Origin: Oscillospiraceae bacterium
GTDB lineage: Bacteria; Bacillota; Clostridia; Oscillospirales; Oscillospiraceae
Direction of reading: 5' to 3'
NCBI GenBank assembly: GCA_017380435.1
Contig: JAFODZ010000048.1
Span: 1-42,054 of the forward strand
Length of the DNA: 42,054 bases
Below, piece by piece: positions 23,434 to 31,764 of this stretch. The first letter of the stretch is position 1, and every line of letters starts with the position of its first letter. A program made the translations under genes and the position numbers. The notes beneath the pieces are model-generated. The model ran no database searches, had not been told where the DNA came from, and worked only from the letters and a program-made list of their open reading frames with translations.

Positions 23434-24698
23434 CAATCTTCAATTCTTTGGATATCCGCACCCAGAGCAGTCAGTTTTTCCACAATGCGCTCATAACCCC
23501 GCTCCACATAGCCGATATTGCCAACATAGGTCGTACCCTCTGCTGCCAAACCGGCAATCACCAGTGCTGCACCGGCACGCAGATCCCGGGCGCAAACCAT
23601 CGCCCCGTGAAGCTTCTTTCTGCCGTTGACATTGGCAGTTTTACCGCTGATGGAGATATCCGCACCCATATTGGCAAGCTCCGAGCAGTAGCCGAAGAAC
23701 CGAGTCTCATACACACTCTCCGTCAGCTTGCTCAAGCCGCTGGCAATGGTCATACAAACGCAGATCTGCGCCTGCATATCCGTGGGGAAGCCGGGGTAAG
23801 GACGGGTCTTGACCGTGGCACAGCGGAGTCTGCCCTCGCTGATCACCCGGATAGAATCGTCGTAATTAAAAATCTGTACGCCCATTTCCGACAGCTTGGA
23901 GGTAATGCAGTCCATATGCTTGGGAATGACATTGCGCACCAGCACATTGCCCCCGGCTGCAGCTACCGCAGCCATATAGGTACCTGCCTCGATCTGGTCG
24001 GGAATGATGGCATATGTACCACCACGCAGGCTCTCAACGCCCCGAATCTTCACCGTATCCGTACCGGCGCCGGAGATGTTGGCGCCCATAGTATTGAGGA
24101 AGTTGGCCAAATCCACGATATGCGGCTCTTTGGCTGCGTTTTCAATGATGGTACGCCCCGGCAGCAGGCAAGCTGCCATAATGATATTCATCGTTGCGCC
24201 AACGCTGACCACGTCCAGGCTCACACGGTTGCCGTGCAGACCCATAGGGCCTTCGGTAAGGTTTACATAATCTTCCGTTTCTTCCACACTGGCACCCAGG
24301 GCCATAAAGCCCTTAATATGCTGGTCAATGGGACGGGAAGCAAAATTACAACCGCCGGGAAGGGCCACATTTGCCTTGCCGAAGCGGCTAAGCAAGGATC
24401 CCATCAGATAGTAGCTGGCACGCATTTTCCGCACAAGCTCAGGGTTGGGGTGGGTGCTGGTCACATTGGTACAATCGATCTCCACAACGCCGCCTTCCTC
24501 CCGGGAAACACTGGCGCCCAGATCCTTCAAAATATCCAGCAAAATCCGGACATCGGAGATATCCGGCACATTTTCAATACGGCATTTGCCCCGCACCAGA
24601 ATGGTTGCGGGCAGGATGGCCACCGCAGCATTTTTCGCGCCGCTGATGGTGACTTCGCCACTCAGACGATTACCGCCGACAATCTTATATCTTGCCAA
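23433..24698 (-). CDS. murA: UDP-N-acetylglucosamine 1-carboxyvinyltransferase
   Basis: A 421-residue EPSP-synthase-fold enzyme that transfers enolpyruvate from PEP to UDP-GlcNAc, the first committed step of peptidoglycan synthesis. It has K22-N23 in SGAKNAAV and the active-site Cys (C117) in LPGGCNFASRP. With Cys rather than Asp there, fosfomycin sensitivity would be expected. The frame has an upstream ATG at 24728, but AAGGAG lies ten bases before a TTG at 24698. A start there gives the normal family length, so TTG is chosen. Firmicutes often carry two copies; I cannot tell which this is. Confidence 0.93.
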   Translation of the reverse strand: MARYKIVGGNRLSGEVTISGAKNAAVAILPATILVRGKCRIENVPDISDVRILLDILKDLGASVSREEGGVVEIDCTNVTSTHPNPELVRKMRASYYLMGSLLSRFGKANVALPGGCNFASRPIDQHIKGFMALGASVEETEDYVNLTEGPMGLHGNRVSLDVVSVGATMNIIMAACLLPGRTIIENAAKEPHIVDLANFLNTMGANISGAGTDTVKIRGVESLRGGTYAIIPDQIEAGTYMAAVAAAGGNVLVRNVIPKHMDCITSKLSEMGVQIFNYDDSIRVISEGRLRCATVKTRPYPGFPTDMQAQICVCMTIASGLSKLTESVYETRFFGYCSELANMGADISISGKTANVNGRKKLHGAMVCARDLRAGAALVIAGLAAEGTTYVGNIGYVERGYERIVEKLTALGADIQRIED

Positions 24699-24743
24699 GG
24701 AAAATTCACTCCTTGCGTAATTTTTCATAGCTTGGGTACAGGC

Positions 24744-24772
24744 ATTATATCACGCCCAGCAAATTATGTAAA
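24744..24772 (-). promoter_or_regulatory. Promoter of murA
   Basis: TTTACA (24772-24767) and TATAAT (24749-24744), 17-base spacer, with TGA extended -10. It lies just downstream of the rsmF-like gene. Confidence 0.78.
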
Positions 24773-24800
24773 GCAAAATTTTATGTCAATTAACGGTGCT

Positions 24801-26093
24801 TTACCGGCGAAGTCCTTTAGGATAGTGATTTTTCAGCACTTTTCCGTCGCCCTTTCCCCAGCCGATGCTGTAGCCATCCACCTGCACCAGACACCAGCCG
24901 GTTTGGCTTGCGGGTACAGTTTCTCCGTGCAGATATGCCTTCATCTGGAGGCTGTCCCAGGGGAAGCTCTCCACAGCAGCAGCGGTTTTCAGCCAAAGGG
25001 CCAGGGCATGGGCAGGCTCAAAGCGGTCTTTTTTCACTTCGCCCAGCTCCAAACCGGCACGAATCACCTTGATACCCCGCAAAGAGGGTGTTTCCGGGGG
25101 CAGCCAGTACAGGCTGTTTCCAAAGGTCAATGTCTTTCCCGCAGGCAGTTCAATTTTCAGTTTTTTGGCAAAGTCCTGCCACACCCGGGGCAGCTTCTGC
25201 GCCGGCTCAGTATCCCATTGCCCCGCTTCCCCAGCCGTCTTTTTCAGCACAGCGGCAAAGTGACCCTCTCCCAGCAGCTTGTGGGGCCACATACGGAACG
25301 AGCCGTTTTCTCCGGGGGCAAACCAGGGCGCTTCCACCCTTTCCGGGGCAAATTCCGGATGCTCCTGCAAGAACGCGGCGATCACCTGTTCATTTTCCTC
25401 CGGGGCAAAGGTGCAGGTGGAATACACCAGCCGTCCGCCGGGCATCACTAGCTTAGCCGCAGAGCGCAAAATCTCCTGCTGCCGGTTGGCGCACATCAGG
25501 ACCGTTTCCTGACTCCAATCCGTCACCGCCGCCTCTTCCTTACGGAACATCCCTTCCCCGGAGCAGGGGGCATCCACCAAAACCCGGTGGAACATTCCGG
25601 GATAGTGCTTTGCCAAATTTTCCGGATGCTCGTTGGTGACCAAGGCGTTGGCAACGCCCATTCTTTCGATATTTCTGCCTAAGATTTTTGCCCGCTTGGG
25701 ATTGATCTCATTACACAGCAAAAAGCCTTCGCCCCCCATCCGGGCGGCGATTTGGGTGGTTTTTCCGCCGGGTGCGGCGCACAGGTCGCACACATTCTCC
25801 CCCGGCTGGGGATCCAGCAGGCACACCGGTGCCATGGCGCTGGCCTCCTGCAAATAATAGACACCAGCCTCGTGATAAGGGTGCAGACCCGGTCTTGCCT
25901 CTGGGTCGTAATAGTATCCCCAGGTTTCCCAAGGCACGCTATCTCCCGCAAAGGGCAATTGGGGGATGTCCCCCTTTAACGGATTTACCCGCAATGCCAC
26001 CGCCCGGGGACGCTCCAGGCTATGCAAAAATTTGGGATATTCCGACCCGAGCTGGGACTGGATTCTCTGTAAAAACTCCGCAGGCAGCATCAT
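24801..26093 (-). CDS. RsmB/NOP (RsmF-like) 16S rRNA m5C methyltransferase
   Basis: A 430-residue SAM-dependent RNA cytosine-5 methyltransferase of the NOL1/NOP2/Sun family. The SAM site is VCDLCAAPGGKTTQIA (about 101-116). The two catalytic cysteines appear in DAPCSGEGMF (C177) and YSTCTFAPEENE (C227). The C-terminal third looks like the RNA-binding RsmF/PUA-like tail, including WPHKLLGEGHFAAVL. The start follows GGAAGGGG at three bases (ATG 26093) or six (ATG 26090). A single gene; the region upstream is filled with repeat sequence and I could not place a good promoter. Confidence 0.9.
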   Translation of the reverse strand: MMLPAEFLQRIQSQLGSEYPKFLHSLERPRAVALRVNPLKGDIPQLPFAGDSVPWETWGYYYDPEARPGLHPYHEAGVYYLQEASAMAPVCLLDPQPGENVCDLCAAPGGKTTQIAARMGGEGFLLCNEINPKRAKILGRNIERMGVANALVTNEHPENLAKHYPGMFHRVLVDAPCSGEGMFRKEEAAVTDWSQETVLMCANRQQEILRSAAKLVMPGGRLVYSTCTFAPEENEQVIAAFLQEHPEFAPERVEAPWFAPGENGSFRMWPHKLLGEGHFAAVLKKTAGEAGQWDTEPAQKLPRVWQDFAKKLKIELPAGKTLTFGNSLYWLPPETPSLRGIKVIRAGLELGEVKKDRFEPAHALALWLKTAAAVESFPWDSLQMKAYLHGETVPASQTGWCLVQVDGYSIGWGKGDGKVLKNHYPKGLRR

Positions 26094-26120
26094 TTTCCCC
26101 TTCCTTCACATTGTAAATGA

Positions 26121-26150
26121 TTGTTTATCTTGCTAACGCAAGATAAACAA
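26121..26150. repeat. Perfect 13-bp-arm hairpin upstream of the rsmF-like gene
   Basis: TTGTTTATCTTGC-TAAC-GCAAGATAAACAA. It may be the end of the adjacent repeat element or a leader structure of the rsmF-like mRNA; no T-tract follows on either strand. Confidence 0.6.
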
Positions 26151-26297
26151 TATAATGCATAATTCATAATGCATAATGCAAAATTATGGTATTTTCTTCG
26201 AAAATGATTTCCAATAGTCGCCTTTGGCGACACATTAATTATGCATTTTGCATTTTACATTTTGCATTGAATTTATGAGCGTTAGCGATATAAATTC
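26151..26297. repeat. AT-rich MITE-like element with TGCATAATGCAAAAT-type ends
   Basis: The left part (TGCATAATTCATAATGCATA...) and right part (ATTATGCATTTTGCATTTTA...) are inverted relative to each other around a small GTCGCC-TTT-GGCGAC stem (26217-26231). A further GAATTTAT/ATAAATTC stem closes at 26269-26297. It has no coding capacity. Related TGCATAATGC tracts occur at 31142-31180 and 33963-33983. Confidence 0.6.
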
Positions 26298-26315
26298 TAA
26301 TTTATCATTGGATGA

Positions 26316-26348
26316 AAAAAGCAGCCGCCGGTGCGGCGGCTGCTTTTT
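26316..26348. terminator. Terminator of tpiA
   Basis: A 15-bp perfect stem (AAAAAGCAGCCGCCG and complement) with a 3-base loop. On the minus strand it ends in a T run, 9 bases past the tpiA stop codon. Confidence 0.9.
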
Positions 26349-26356
26349 GTTAGCGA

Positions 26357-27133
26357 TTACAGGGTGGGCTGGTTGGCAGCTTCGATGATCTGCACAAACT
26401 TCTCAGGCACCAGGGATGCGCCGCCGATCAGACCGCCGTCGATGTCCGGCTGAGCCAGCAGCTCGAAAGCGTTCTTTTCGTTCATGGAACCGCCGTACAG
26501 GATGGAGGTAGCACGGGCATGCTTGGAATTGTACAGCTTGCGAACGACAGTACGAATGTGCTCGCAGACTTCCTGTGCCTGCTCGGGAGTAGCGGTGCGG
26601 CCGGTGCCGATGGCCCAGATGGGCTCGTAGGCGATGACTACCTTGCGGATCTGATCCTCGGATACATTCTGCAGGCCCAGCTTGATCTGCATAGCGATCC
26701 ACTCAGAGGTGATGCCGGCTTCTCTCTGCTCCAGGCTCTCGCCGCAGCACATAATGGGGGTCAGACCGGCTTCCAGAGCAGCCAGGACCTTGGCATTGAC
26801 TTCAGCATCGGTCTCGCCCATAGCACGGCGCTCGGAGTGGCCGATGATGACATACTTGCAGCCGGCATCCACCAGCATATTGGTAGCGATCTCGCCGGTG
26901 TAGGCGCCGCTGGCGTTGGCGTTGCAGTTCTCTGCGCCGATGCCAACTCTGGTCTCGCGCATTGCCCGCACAGCAGCGGGGATGCACACAGCAGGTACGC
27001 ACAGGGCGATATCACACCAGCGGCCCTTGGGCAGAATGGCCTTGAAATTGGTCATAAATTCCTTGGTCTCGCTGGGGGTCTTGTTCATTTTCCAGTTACC
27101 GGCAATGACGGTCTTACGGTACTTTCTGTTCAT
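26357..27133 (-). CDS. tpiA: Triosephosphate isomerase
   Basis: A 258-residue TIM-barrel enzyme interconverting glyceraldehyde-3-phosphate and dihydroxyacetone phosphate. All catalytic residues are present: K15 in AGNWKMN, H99 in IIGHSERR, and E170 in AYEPIWAIGTG, followed by the mobile loop. Length is typical. The ATG at 27133 has AGGAGA eight bases upstream. It follows pgk on the same strand, separated by 200 bases that are almost wholly a large imperfect palindrome. Cotranscription with trmL-pgk is likely, with the palindrome in the intercistronic RNA. Confidence 0.97.
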   Translation of the reverse strand: MNRKYRKTVIAGNWKMNKTPSETKEFMTNFKAILPKGRWCDIALCVPAVCIPAAVRAMRETRVGIGAENCNANASGAYTGEIATNMLVDAGCKYVIIGHSERRAMGETDAEVNAKVLAALEAGLTPIMCCGESLEQREAGITSEWIAMQIKLGLQNVSEDQIRKVVIAYEPIWAIGTGRTATPEQAQEVCEHIRTVVRKLYNSKHARATSILYGGSMNEKNAFELLAQPDIDGGLIGGASLVPEKFVQIIEAANQPTL

Positions 27134-27164
27134 GATTTTATTCTCCTAATCTACTATCTTATCT

Positions 27165-27326
27165 GTCAACCAACGAAGAAACCGGCAAGAGCATATGGCA
27201 GGAATTTTTGATGCAGAGCAAGATGTGAAAACTGCGGACATACTTTGTGTATTTCAAAGTTTTCACACCGATGGGCTGCGTCAAAAAGGGCGCCATAGGC
27301 CGCAGGCGGTTTATTCGGCGGTTGAC
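27165..27326. repeat. 162-bp imperfect palindrome between pgk and tpiA
   Basis: Two arms of 69 bases each (27165-27233 and 27258-27326) are inverted copies with roughly three quarters identity. They begin GTCAACC at both outer ends and finish TGTGAAAACT at the inner ends. Shared blocks within the arms are AAACCG, TATGGC and TTTTTGAnGCAG. The 24-base centre holds a small ATAC/GTAT pairing. The right end lies 7 bases past the pgk stop codon. As RNA it would fold into one long interrupted hairpin. No coding potential; clear target-site duplications are not seen. Confidence 0.8.
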
Positions 27327-27333
27327 TAAAAAA

Positions 27334-28533
27334 TTATTTGTCTTCGAGGCATGCAATACCGGGCAGCTCCAGGCCTTCCAGGAACTCCAGGGAAGCACCG
27401 CCGCCGGTGGAAATGTGGGTGATCTGGTTGGCAAAGCCCAGCTGCTCGCAAGCTGCTGCGCTATCGCCGCCGCCGACGATGGTCACAGCGTCGGAATCAG
27501 CCAGAGCCTGAGCAACGGCCTTGGTACCGGCAGACAGAACGGGGTTCTCAAACACGCCCATGGGGCCATTCCAGACAACGGTCTTAGCAGCCTTGGCTGC
27601 GGCGGCAAATTCGGCACGGGCCTTTTCGCCGATATCCAAACCCATCTTGCCCTCGGGGATAGCGCAGGAATCCACAGTCGCTACGGGGATCTCAGCATCG
27701 ATGGGGTTGGGGAAGCTGTCAGCAACCACGGTATCCACAGGCAGCAGCAGCTTGACGCCCTTTTCCTCAGCCTTCTTGAGCATTTCCTTGCAGTAGTCCA
27801 GCTTCTCGTTATCCACCAGGGAGTTACCAACAGCATAACCCTGAGCAGCCAGGAAGGTAAATGCCATACCGCCGCCGATAATCAGAGTATCGACCTTTTC
27901 CAGCAGGTTGTTGATAACATTGAGCTTGTCAGAAACCTTTGCGCCGCCCAGGATGGCAACGAAGGGACGCTCGGGATCAGCCAGTGCCTTACCCATAATG
28001 CCGACTTCCTTCTGCACCAGGTAGCCGCAAACAGCAGGCAGATGGTCAGCAACACCGGCGGTGGAAGAGTGGGCGCGGTGGGCAGTACCGAAAGCATCGT
28101 TGACAAAGATATCCGCCAGGGAGGCCAGATCCTTGCTCAGTTCGGGGTCGTTCTTGGTCTCGCCCTTGATGTAACGGGTGTTTTCCAGCAGCATCACGTC
28201 GCCGTCCTTCAGAGCAGCGGCCTTAGCCTTGGCATCCTCACCGGCCACATCGGCAGCCATGATAACTTCCTTGCCCAGCAGCTGGCTCAGACGCTCAGCC
28301 ACGATCTTCAGGCTCAGCTCGGGCTTCCACTCACCCTTAGGCTTACCCATATGGGAGCACAGGATGACCTTTGCGCCCTGGTTTACCAAGTACTCGATGG
28401 TGGGCAGAGCAGCCACGATCCGCTTATCGGAAGTGATCTTGCCGTCTTTGGTGGGGACATTGAAATCGCAGCGGCACAGCACGCGCTTACCGGCTACGCT
28501 GATGTCTTCAATAGACTTCTTGTTGTAGTTCAT
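27334..28533 (-). CDS. pgk: Phosphoglycerate kinase
   Basis: A 399-residue two-domain glycolytic kinase that makes ATP from 1,3-bisphosphoglycerate. Typical signatures are [13 protein letters not shown] near the N-terminus, SHMGKPKGE, the substrate-binding [11 protein letters not shown] region, [21 protein letters not shown], and the nucleotide-site GGGDSAAA. Length is standard. The ATG at 28533 follows GGAGGAAAG and lies 15 bases after the trmL stop, so the two are cotranscribed. gapA, often upstream of pgk, is not in the window. Confidence 0.97.
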   Translation of the reverse strand: MNYNKKSIEDISVAGKRVLCRCDFNVPTKDGKITSDKRIVAALPTIEYLVNQGAKVILCSHMGKPKGEWKPELSLKIVAERLSQLLGKEVIMAADVAGEDAKAKAAALKDGDVMLLENTRYIKGETKNDPELSKDLASLADIFVNDAFGTAHRAHSSTAGVADHLPAVCGYLVQKEVGIMGKALADPERPFVAILGGAKVSDKLNVINNLLEKVDTLIIGGGMAFTFLAAQGYAVGNSLVDNEKLDYCKEMLKKAEEKGVKLLLPVDTVVADSFPNPIDAEIPVATVDSCAIPEGKMGLDIGEKARAEFAAAAKAAKTVVWNGPMGVFENPVLSAGTKAVAQALADSDAVTIVGGGDSAAACEQLGFANQITHISTGGGASLEFLEGLELPGIACLEDK

Positions 28534-28548
28534 AATCTTTCCTCCATA

Positions 28549-29043
28549 TTATTCGGGAGAATGCTCCCGCATTTTTCCATAATCCTGCAAGCCGGAAAAA
28601 CCGGTCTGCCGCAGCGCCTCATAGACCGTAATGGCCACGGCGTTGCTTAAATTCAGACTGCGTGCCTCCTGGCGCATGGGAAGACGCACGCAGCTTTCCC
28701 GGTGCTGCTCCAGAAAATCCTCCGGCAGACCTTTGGTTTCCTTGCCGAAAAACAGGTAGCAGTCTTCTGCGAAGTTTGCCTCGGTGTAGGAAATGGGCGC
28801 TTTGGTAGAAAGACACCACATTTGCTTGACATCGTTCTTGGCAAAGAAATCTTCCAGATTTTCATAGTCCCGCACATCCACCAAATTCCAATAATCCAAG
28901 CCGGCGCGCTTAACGGCCTTTTCGGAGATATCGAACCCCAGCGGGCGGATCAGATGCAGCCGGCTGCCGGTGGCAGCGCAGGTGCGGGCAATGTTGCCGC
29001 AGTTCTGTGGGATCTCCGGCTCCACCAAAACAATATTCAGCAT
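28549..29043 (-). CDS. trmL: tRNA (cytidine(34)-2'-O)-methyltransferase
   Basis: A 164-residue SPOUT-class RNA methyltransferase. The N-terminal LVEPEIPQNCGNIARTC, the central GKETKGLPEDFL, and the C-terminal MRQEARSLNLSNAVAITVYEALRQ (landmarks RSLNLSNAVA) are the three TrmL/YibK motifs forming the knotted SAM site. It methylates the wobble ribose of certain tRNALeu species. The ATG at 29043 follows a GGGGGG site. First gene of the trmL-pgk-tpiA unit, with a clear promoter. Confidence 0.93.
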   Translation of the reverse strand: MLNIVLVEPEIPQNCGNIARTCAATGSRLHLIRPLGFDISEKAVKRAGLDYWNLVDVRDYENLEDFFAKNDVKQMWCLSTKAPISYTEANFAEDCYLFFGKETKGLPEDFLEQHRESCVRLPMRQEARSLNLSNAVAITVYEALRQTGFSGLQDYGKMREHSPE

Positions 29044-29072
29044 TCCGGCCCCCCTTTGCAGTCACTTTTGCT

Positions 29073-29101
29073 ATTGTATGACAAACTTTCCATAAAATCA
29101 A
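29073..29101 (-). promoter_or_regulatory. Promoter of the trmL-pgk-tpiA operon
   Basis: TTGATT (29101-29096) and TACAAT (29078-29073), 17-base spacer. Confidence 0.75.
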
Positions 29102-29203
29102 TCACAAAATTCGCAAAAACAAAAACTTTTTTCCACTTTTCAATATCTTTTGCCCTTCCCCCGTCCCCTCGGATCGCCGATGCTCCGTTATTTTCGGGAC
29201 GAA

Positions 29204-29240
29204 TCCGCCCCGGCGTATGCCCTCTGACAGCCGGGGCGGA
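29204..29240. repeat. GC-rich hairpin upstream of aspS
   Basis: An 11-bp perfect stem TCCGCCCCGGC with a 15-base loop and no T-tract. It is REP-like. No T-box (GGTGGNACCGCG-type antiterminator) is present, so it is not the usual aminoacyl-tRNA synthetase leader. I could not place a convincing aspS promoter. Confidence 0.55.
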
Positions 29241-29324
29241 AAAAGCCATGGGATTCGGGTTGACTTTTCCGGCTTTTTATGCAAAAATATATAGGTTAAA
29301 TATGAAATAAAGAAGGTATCAGAT

Positions 29325-31103
29325 ATGATGCAATCCAGAACACATAACTGCGGCCAGCTCCGGCTTGCCGATGCCGGCCAGTTGGTCACCATCAACGGCT
29401 GGATGGAAAATGTCCGGGAAGTGGGCGCAAACTTTGCTTTCATCGTTCTGCGGGACTTTTACGGCACTACCCAGGTGGTGGTGGAAACTGCCGAAATGAT
29501 GGCCATTATCAAAGGCATCAATAAGGAATCCACCATTTCCGTCACCGGTTTGGTGCGGGAACGGGAGAGCAAGAACCCCAAGCTGCCCACCGGCGATATT
29601 GAGGTCGTTCCCCAGTCCATTACCGTGCTGGGCAAATGCCGCCACAATCAGCTTCCCTTTGAGATCAACAAATCCAAGGACGCCGATGAAAATGTCCGGC
29701 TGAAGTACCGTTACCTCGACCTGCGCAACCCCGAGGTCAAGAAGAATATCATTCTGCGCTGCCAAGTGGTTGCGGAGCTGCGCCGGCTGATGACCGAAAA
29801 GGGTTTCCTGGAAATCACCACCCCCATCCTCACCGCCTCCTCTCCCGAGGGCGCCCGTGACTATTTGGTGCCTGCCCGGAATCACCCCGGCAAGTTCTAT
29901 GCTCTGCCCCAGGCACCTCAGCAGTTCAAGCAGCTGCTGATGACCTCCGGCTTTGACCGCTATTTCCAGATCGCCCCCTGCTTCCGGGATGAAGACGCTC
30001 GTGCCGACCGCACCCCCGGCGAATTTTATCAGCTGGATATGGAAATGGCCTTTGCCACCCAGGAGGATGTGCTGACCACGCTGGAAGAAGTGCTGGTTCC
30101 CGTATTCCAAAAGTATGGCAAGTACAGCCGCATCTCCCCTGCCCCCTTCCGTCATATTCCTTTTAATGAGGCGATGGAGCGTTACGGCTCCGACAAGCCG
30201 GATCTGCGTATCGACCTGGAGATCCAGGACATCACCGCAGAGGTGGCCGGCTGTGAATTTGGCCCCTTCCAGAACGCAACCGTCAAGGCTGTGGCTGTGG
30301 ATAACTTCGACCAGGGCAGAAAATGGATCGACAAGCTCCTTGCGGATGTGGAAGTCCAGACCGGCAACAAGGTATGCTGGATCAAGGTGGACGAAAACGG
30401 CCAGCTCACCGGCGGCGTTTCCAAGTTCTTAGTGGATTACACCGAAAAGCTCACCGAGAAGCTGAATCTGAAGCCCGGCAGCTTTGTCTGTATGGCAGCG
30501 GGCAAGAAGGCCGCCGCACAGAAGACCGCCGGCGTTGTGCGCACCATGATGGGTAAGCGCATCCCCGGTCACTTCGACGAAGAGCAGTACGCAATGTGCT
30601 GGATCGTGGATTTCCCCATGTACGAAATGGGCGAAGAATCCGGCGAATTGGAATTCTGCCACAACCCCTTCTCTATGCCCCAGGGCGGTATGCAGGCTCT
30701 GCTGGATGCCGAGGGCGACACCGAGAAGCTGCTGGCCATCAACGCCGATCAATACGACCTGGTTGTCAACGGCTACGAAAGTGCCTCCGGCGCTGTGCGT
30801 AACCACGATCCCGAAATTATGGTCAAGGCCTTCCAGATGGTAGGCCTGGGCGAAGAGGATGTAAAGGCCAAGTTCCCCGCTATGTACAACGCCTTCACCT
30901 ACGGCGCACCTCCCCACGCAGGCGCTGCCCCCGGCGTTGACCGTCTGGTGATGCTGCTCACCGGCGAGGAATCCATCCGTGAGGTCATCACCTTCCCCAT
31001 GAACAAGACCGCACAGGATCTGATGATGGATGCCCCCACCGCCGTTTCCCAGAAACAGCTGGACGATGTGCATATCCTCATCAACGAAGAACACTTGAAA
31101 TAA
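29325..31103 (+). CDS. aspS: Aspartyl-tRNA synthetase
   Basis: A 592-residue class IIb synthetase of the bacterial type. The N-terminal OB-fold anticodon-binding domain (VTINGWMENVREVGANFAF) is followed by the catalytic core with motif 2 CFRDEDARADRTPGEFYQLD and the bacterial GAD insertion (residues about 280-420). Motif 3 is GAAPGVDRLVMLLTGEESIR, and the FPMNKTAQDLM tail follows. The ATG at 29325 has GAAGG eight bases upstream; a second ATG follows directly. Whether it is strictly Asp-specific or non-discriminating (also charging tRNA-Asn) cannot be told. It ends in a strong terminator. Confidence 0.96.
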   Translation: MMQSRTHNCGQLRLADAGQLVTINGWMENVREVGANFAFIVLRDFYGTTQVVVETAEMMAIIKGINKESTISVTGLVRERESKNPKLPTGDIEVVPQSITVLGKCRHNQLPFEINKSKDADENVRLKYRYLDLRNPEVKKNIILRCQVVAELRRLMTEKGFLEITTPILTASSPEGARDYLVPARNHPGKFYALPQAPQQFKQLLMTSGFDRYFQIAPCFRDEDARADRTPGEFYQLDMEMAFATQEDVLTTLEEVLVPVFQKYGKYSRISPAPFRHIPFNEAMERYGSDKPDLRIDLEIQDITAEVAGCEFGPFQNATVKAVAVDNFDQGRKWIDKLLADVEVQTGNKVCWIKVDENGQLTGGVSKFLVDYTEKLTEKLNLKPGSFVCMAAGKKAAAQKTAGVVRTMMGKRIPGHFDEEQYAMCWIVDFPMYEMGEESGELEFCHNPFSMPQGGMQALLDAEGDTEKLLAINADQYDLVVNGYESASGAVRNHDPEIMVKAFQMVGLGEEDVKAKFPAMYNAFTYGAPPHAGAAPGVDRLVMLLTGEESIREVITFPMNKTAQDLMMDAPTAVSQKQLDDVHILINEEHLK

Positions 31104-31108
31104 AAATG

Positions 31109-31137
31109 ATCCCGTTCTGTTTTCGGCAGAACGGGAT
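31109..31137 (+). terminator. Terminator of aspS
   Basis: An 11-bp perfect stem ATCCCGTTCTG with a 7-base loop, then ATTTTTAT. Confidence 0.88.
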
Positions 31138-31141
31138 ATTT

Positions 31142-31335
31142 TTATAATGCGAAATGCATAATGCAAAATGCAAAATGATTCTCCGGTTTCAGGATACTGT
31201 CGCTGCAATATCATTCCGAGGAGCAAAGCGACGTGGGAATCTCTTGGTATTGACTTTCATACTTCCGATCCCCTGCATTAGATGCACCTGTTTTGCTATG
31301 AGATTGCCACGGGTGCAAGCACCCTGGCAATGACA
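31142..31335. repeat. Repeat cluster: TGCATAATGC tract plus REP-like inverted repeat
   Basis: 31142-31180 is a TGCATAATGCAAAATGC tract like those at 26.2 and 33.97 kb. 31209-31243 and 31300-31335 form an imperfect inverted repeat of about 35 bases: TATCATTCC...GGAATCTC against GAGATTGCC...GGCAATGACA. It is the type of element often met between genes in gut Clostridia. No gene is present between 31104 and 31364. Confidence 0.6.
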
Positions 31336-31364
31336 CATTGAGGAAACCGCGCCTGTCTTTTGTC

Positions 31365-31673
31365 TTACGCTCTTACTGCCCCTAAAATGGCCCCGATCAG
31401 AACAATCGTGTGTTGAATAAGAATACAGAATGTGATGATTTTCAGAGGCTTAATTTTTTCTTTTACAGAATAATAAAATGACAAACAAATCGGCGGCATA
31501 ATTGCTAACGGCAGATAAACAAACAGCCAGAACACTTGATGTGCTGCATAAGGCGGGTAAACCGGTGCTGCACCGGTATTAAGGATATAAACGATCTCAC
31601 TTACCATTGCAAAGCCAAATCCGATCATCAGCAAAGCAGCCCAAACTATAAACCAAACAAGCGATTTTTTCAT
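31365..31673 (-). CDS. Small hypothetical membrane protein
   Basis: A 102-residue protein with three hydrophobic segments (residues about 4-30, 45-65, 78-98), probably a three-helix membrane protein. The charged loop KEKIKPLK lies between helices two and three. I do not recognise a family. The ATG at 31673 has AGGAGA nine bases upstream, which supports a real gene. Base use is more AT-rich than the neighbouring aspS, in keeping with a recently acquired stretch. No operon partner is clear; the next gene on the same strand stops 91 bases upstream of its start. Confidence 0.6.
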   Translation of the reverse strand: MKKSLVWFIVWAALLMIGFGFAMVSEIVYILNTGAAPVYPPYAAHQVFWLFVYLPLAIMPPICLSFYYSVKEKIKPLKIITFCILIQHTIVLIGAILGAVRA

Positions 31674-31700
31674 TTTAGTATTTCTCCTGATTCTTTATTA

Positions 31701-31751
31701 AAAGACAGGGGACGGTTCTGTGTCTTTGATTTTCAGGACAGCAAACTGTCC
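31701..31751. repeat. AAAGACAGGGGACGGTTCTG-type intergenic element with hairpins
   Basis: AAAGACA (31701-31707) pairs with TGTCTTT (31721-31727), and GGACAG-CAAA-CTGTCC (31736-31751) forms a second hairpin. GACAGGGGACGGTTCTGTGTC-like sequences are, from memory, widespread between genes in Clostridia. It lies just past the stop of the 224-residue gene and may help end its transcript. Confidence 0.45.
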
Positions 31752-31764
31752 ACCGTCTTTTGAT

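Noticed and set aside
23019-25451. 810-codon plus-strand open frame spanning spmB and murA
   Set aside because: It crosses a strong terminator and is antisense to murA; a shadow of codon bias.
27247-28650. 467-codon plus-strand open frame opposite pgk
   Set aside because: Antisense to pgk, starting inside the palindrome; no supporting start signal.
29260-29293. TTGACT...TATATA as an aspS promoter
   Set aside because: The spacer would be 22 bases; the boxes at 17-19 bases are poor, so I did not annotate it.
29044-29324. T-box or riboswitch upstream of aspS
   Set aside because: No conserved T-box antiterminator or specifier arrangement could be found by eye.
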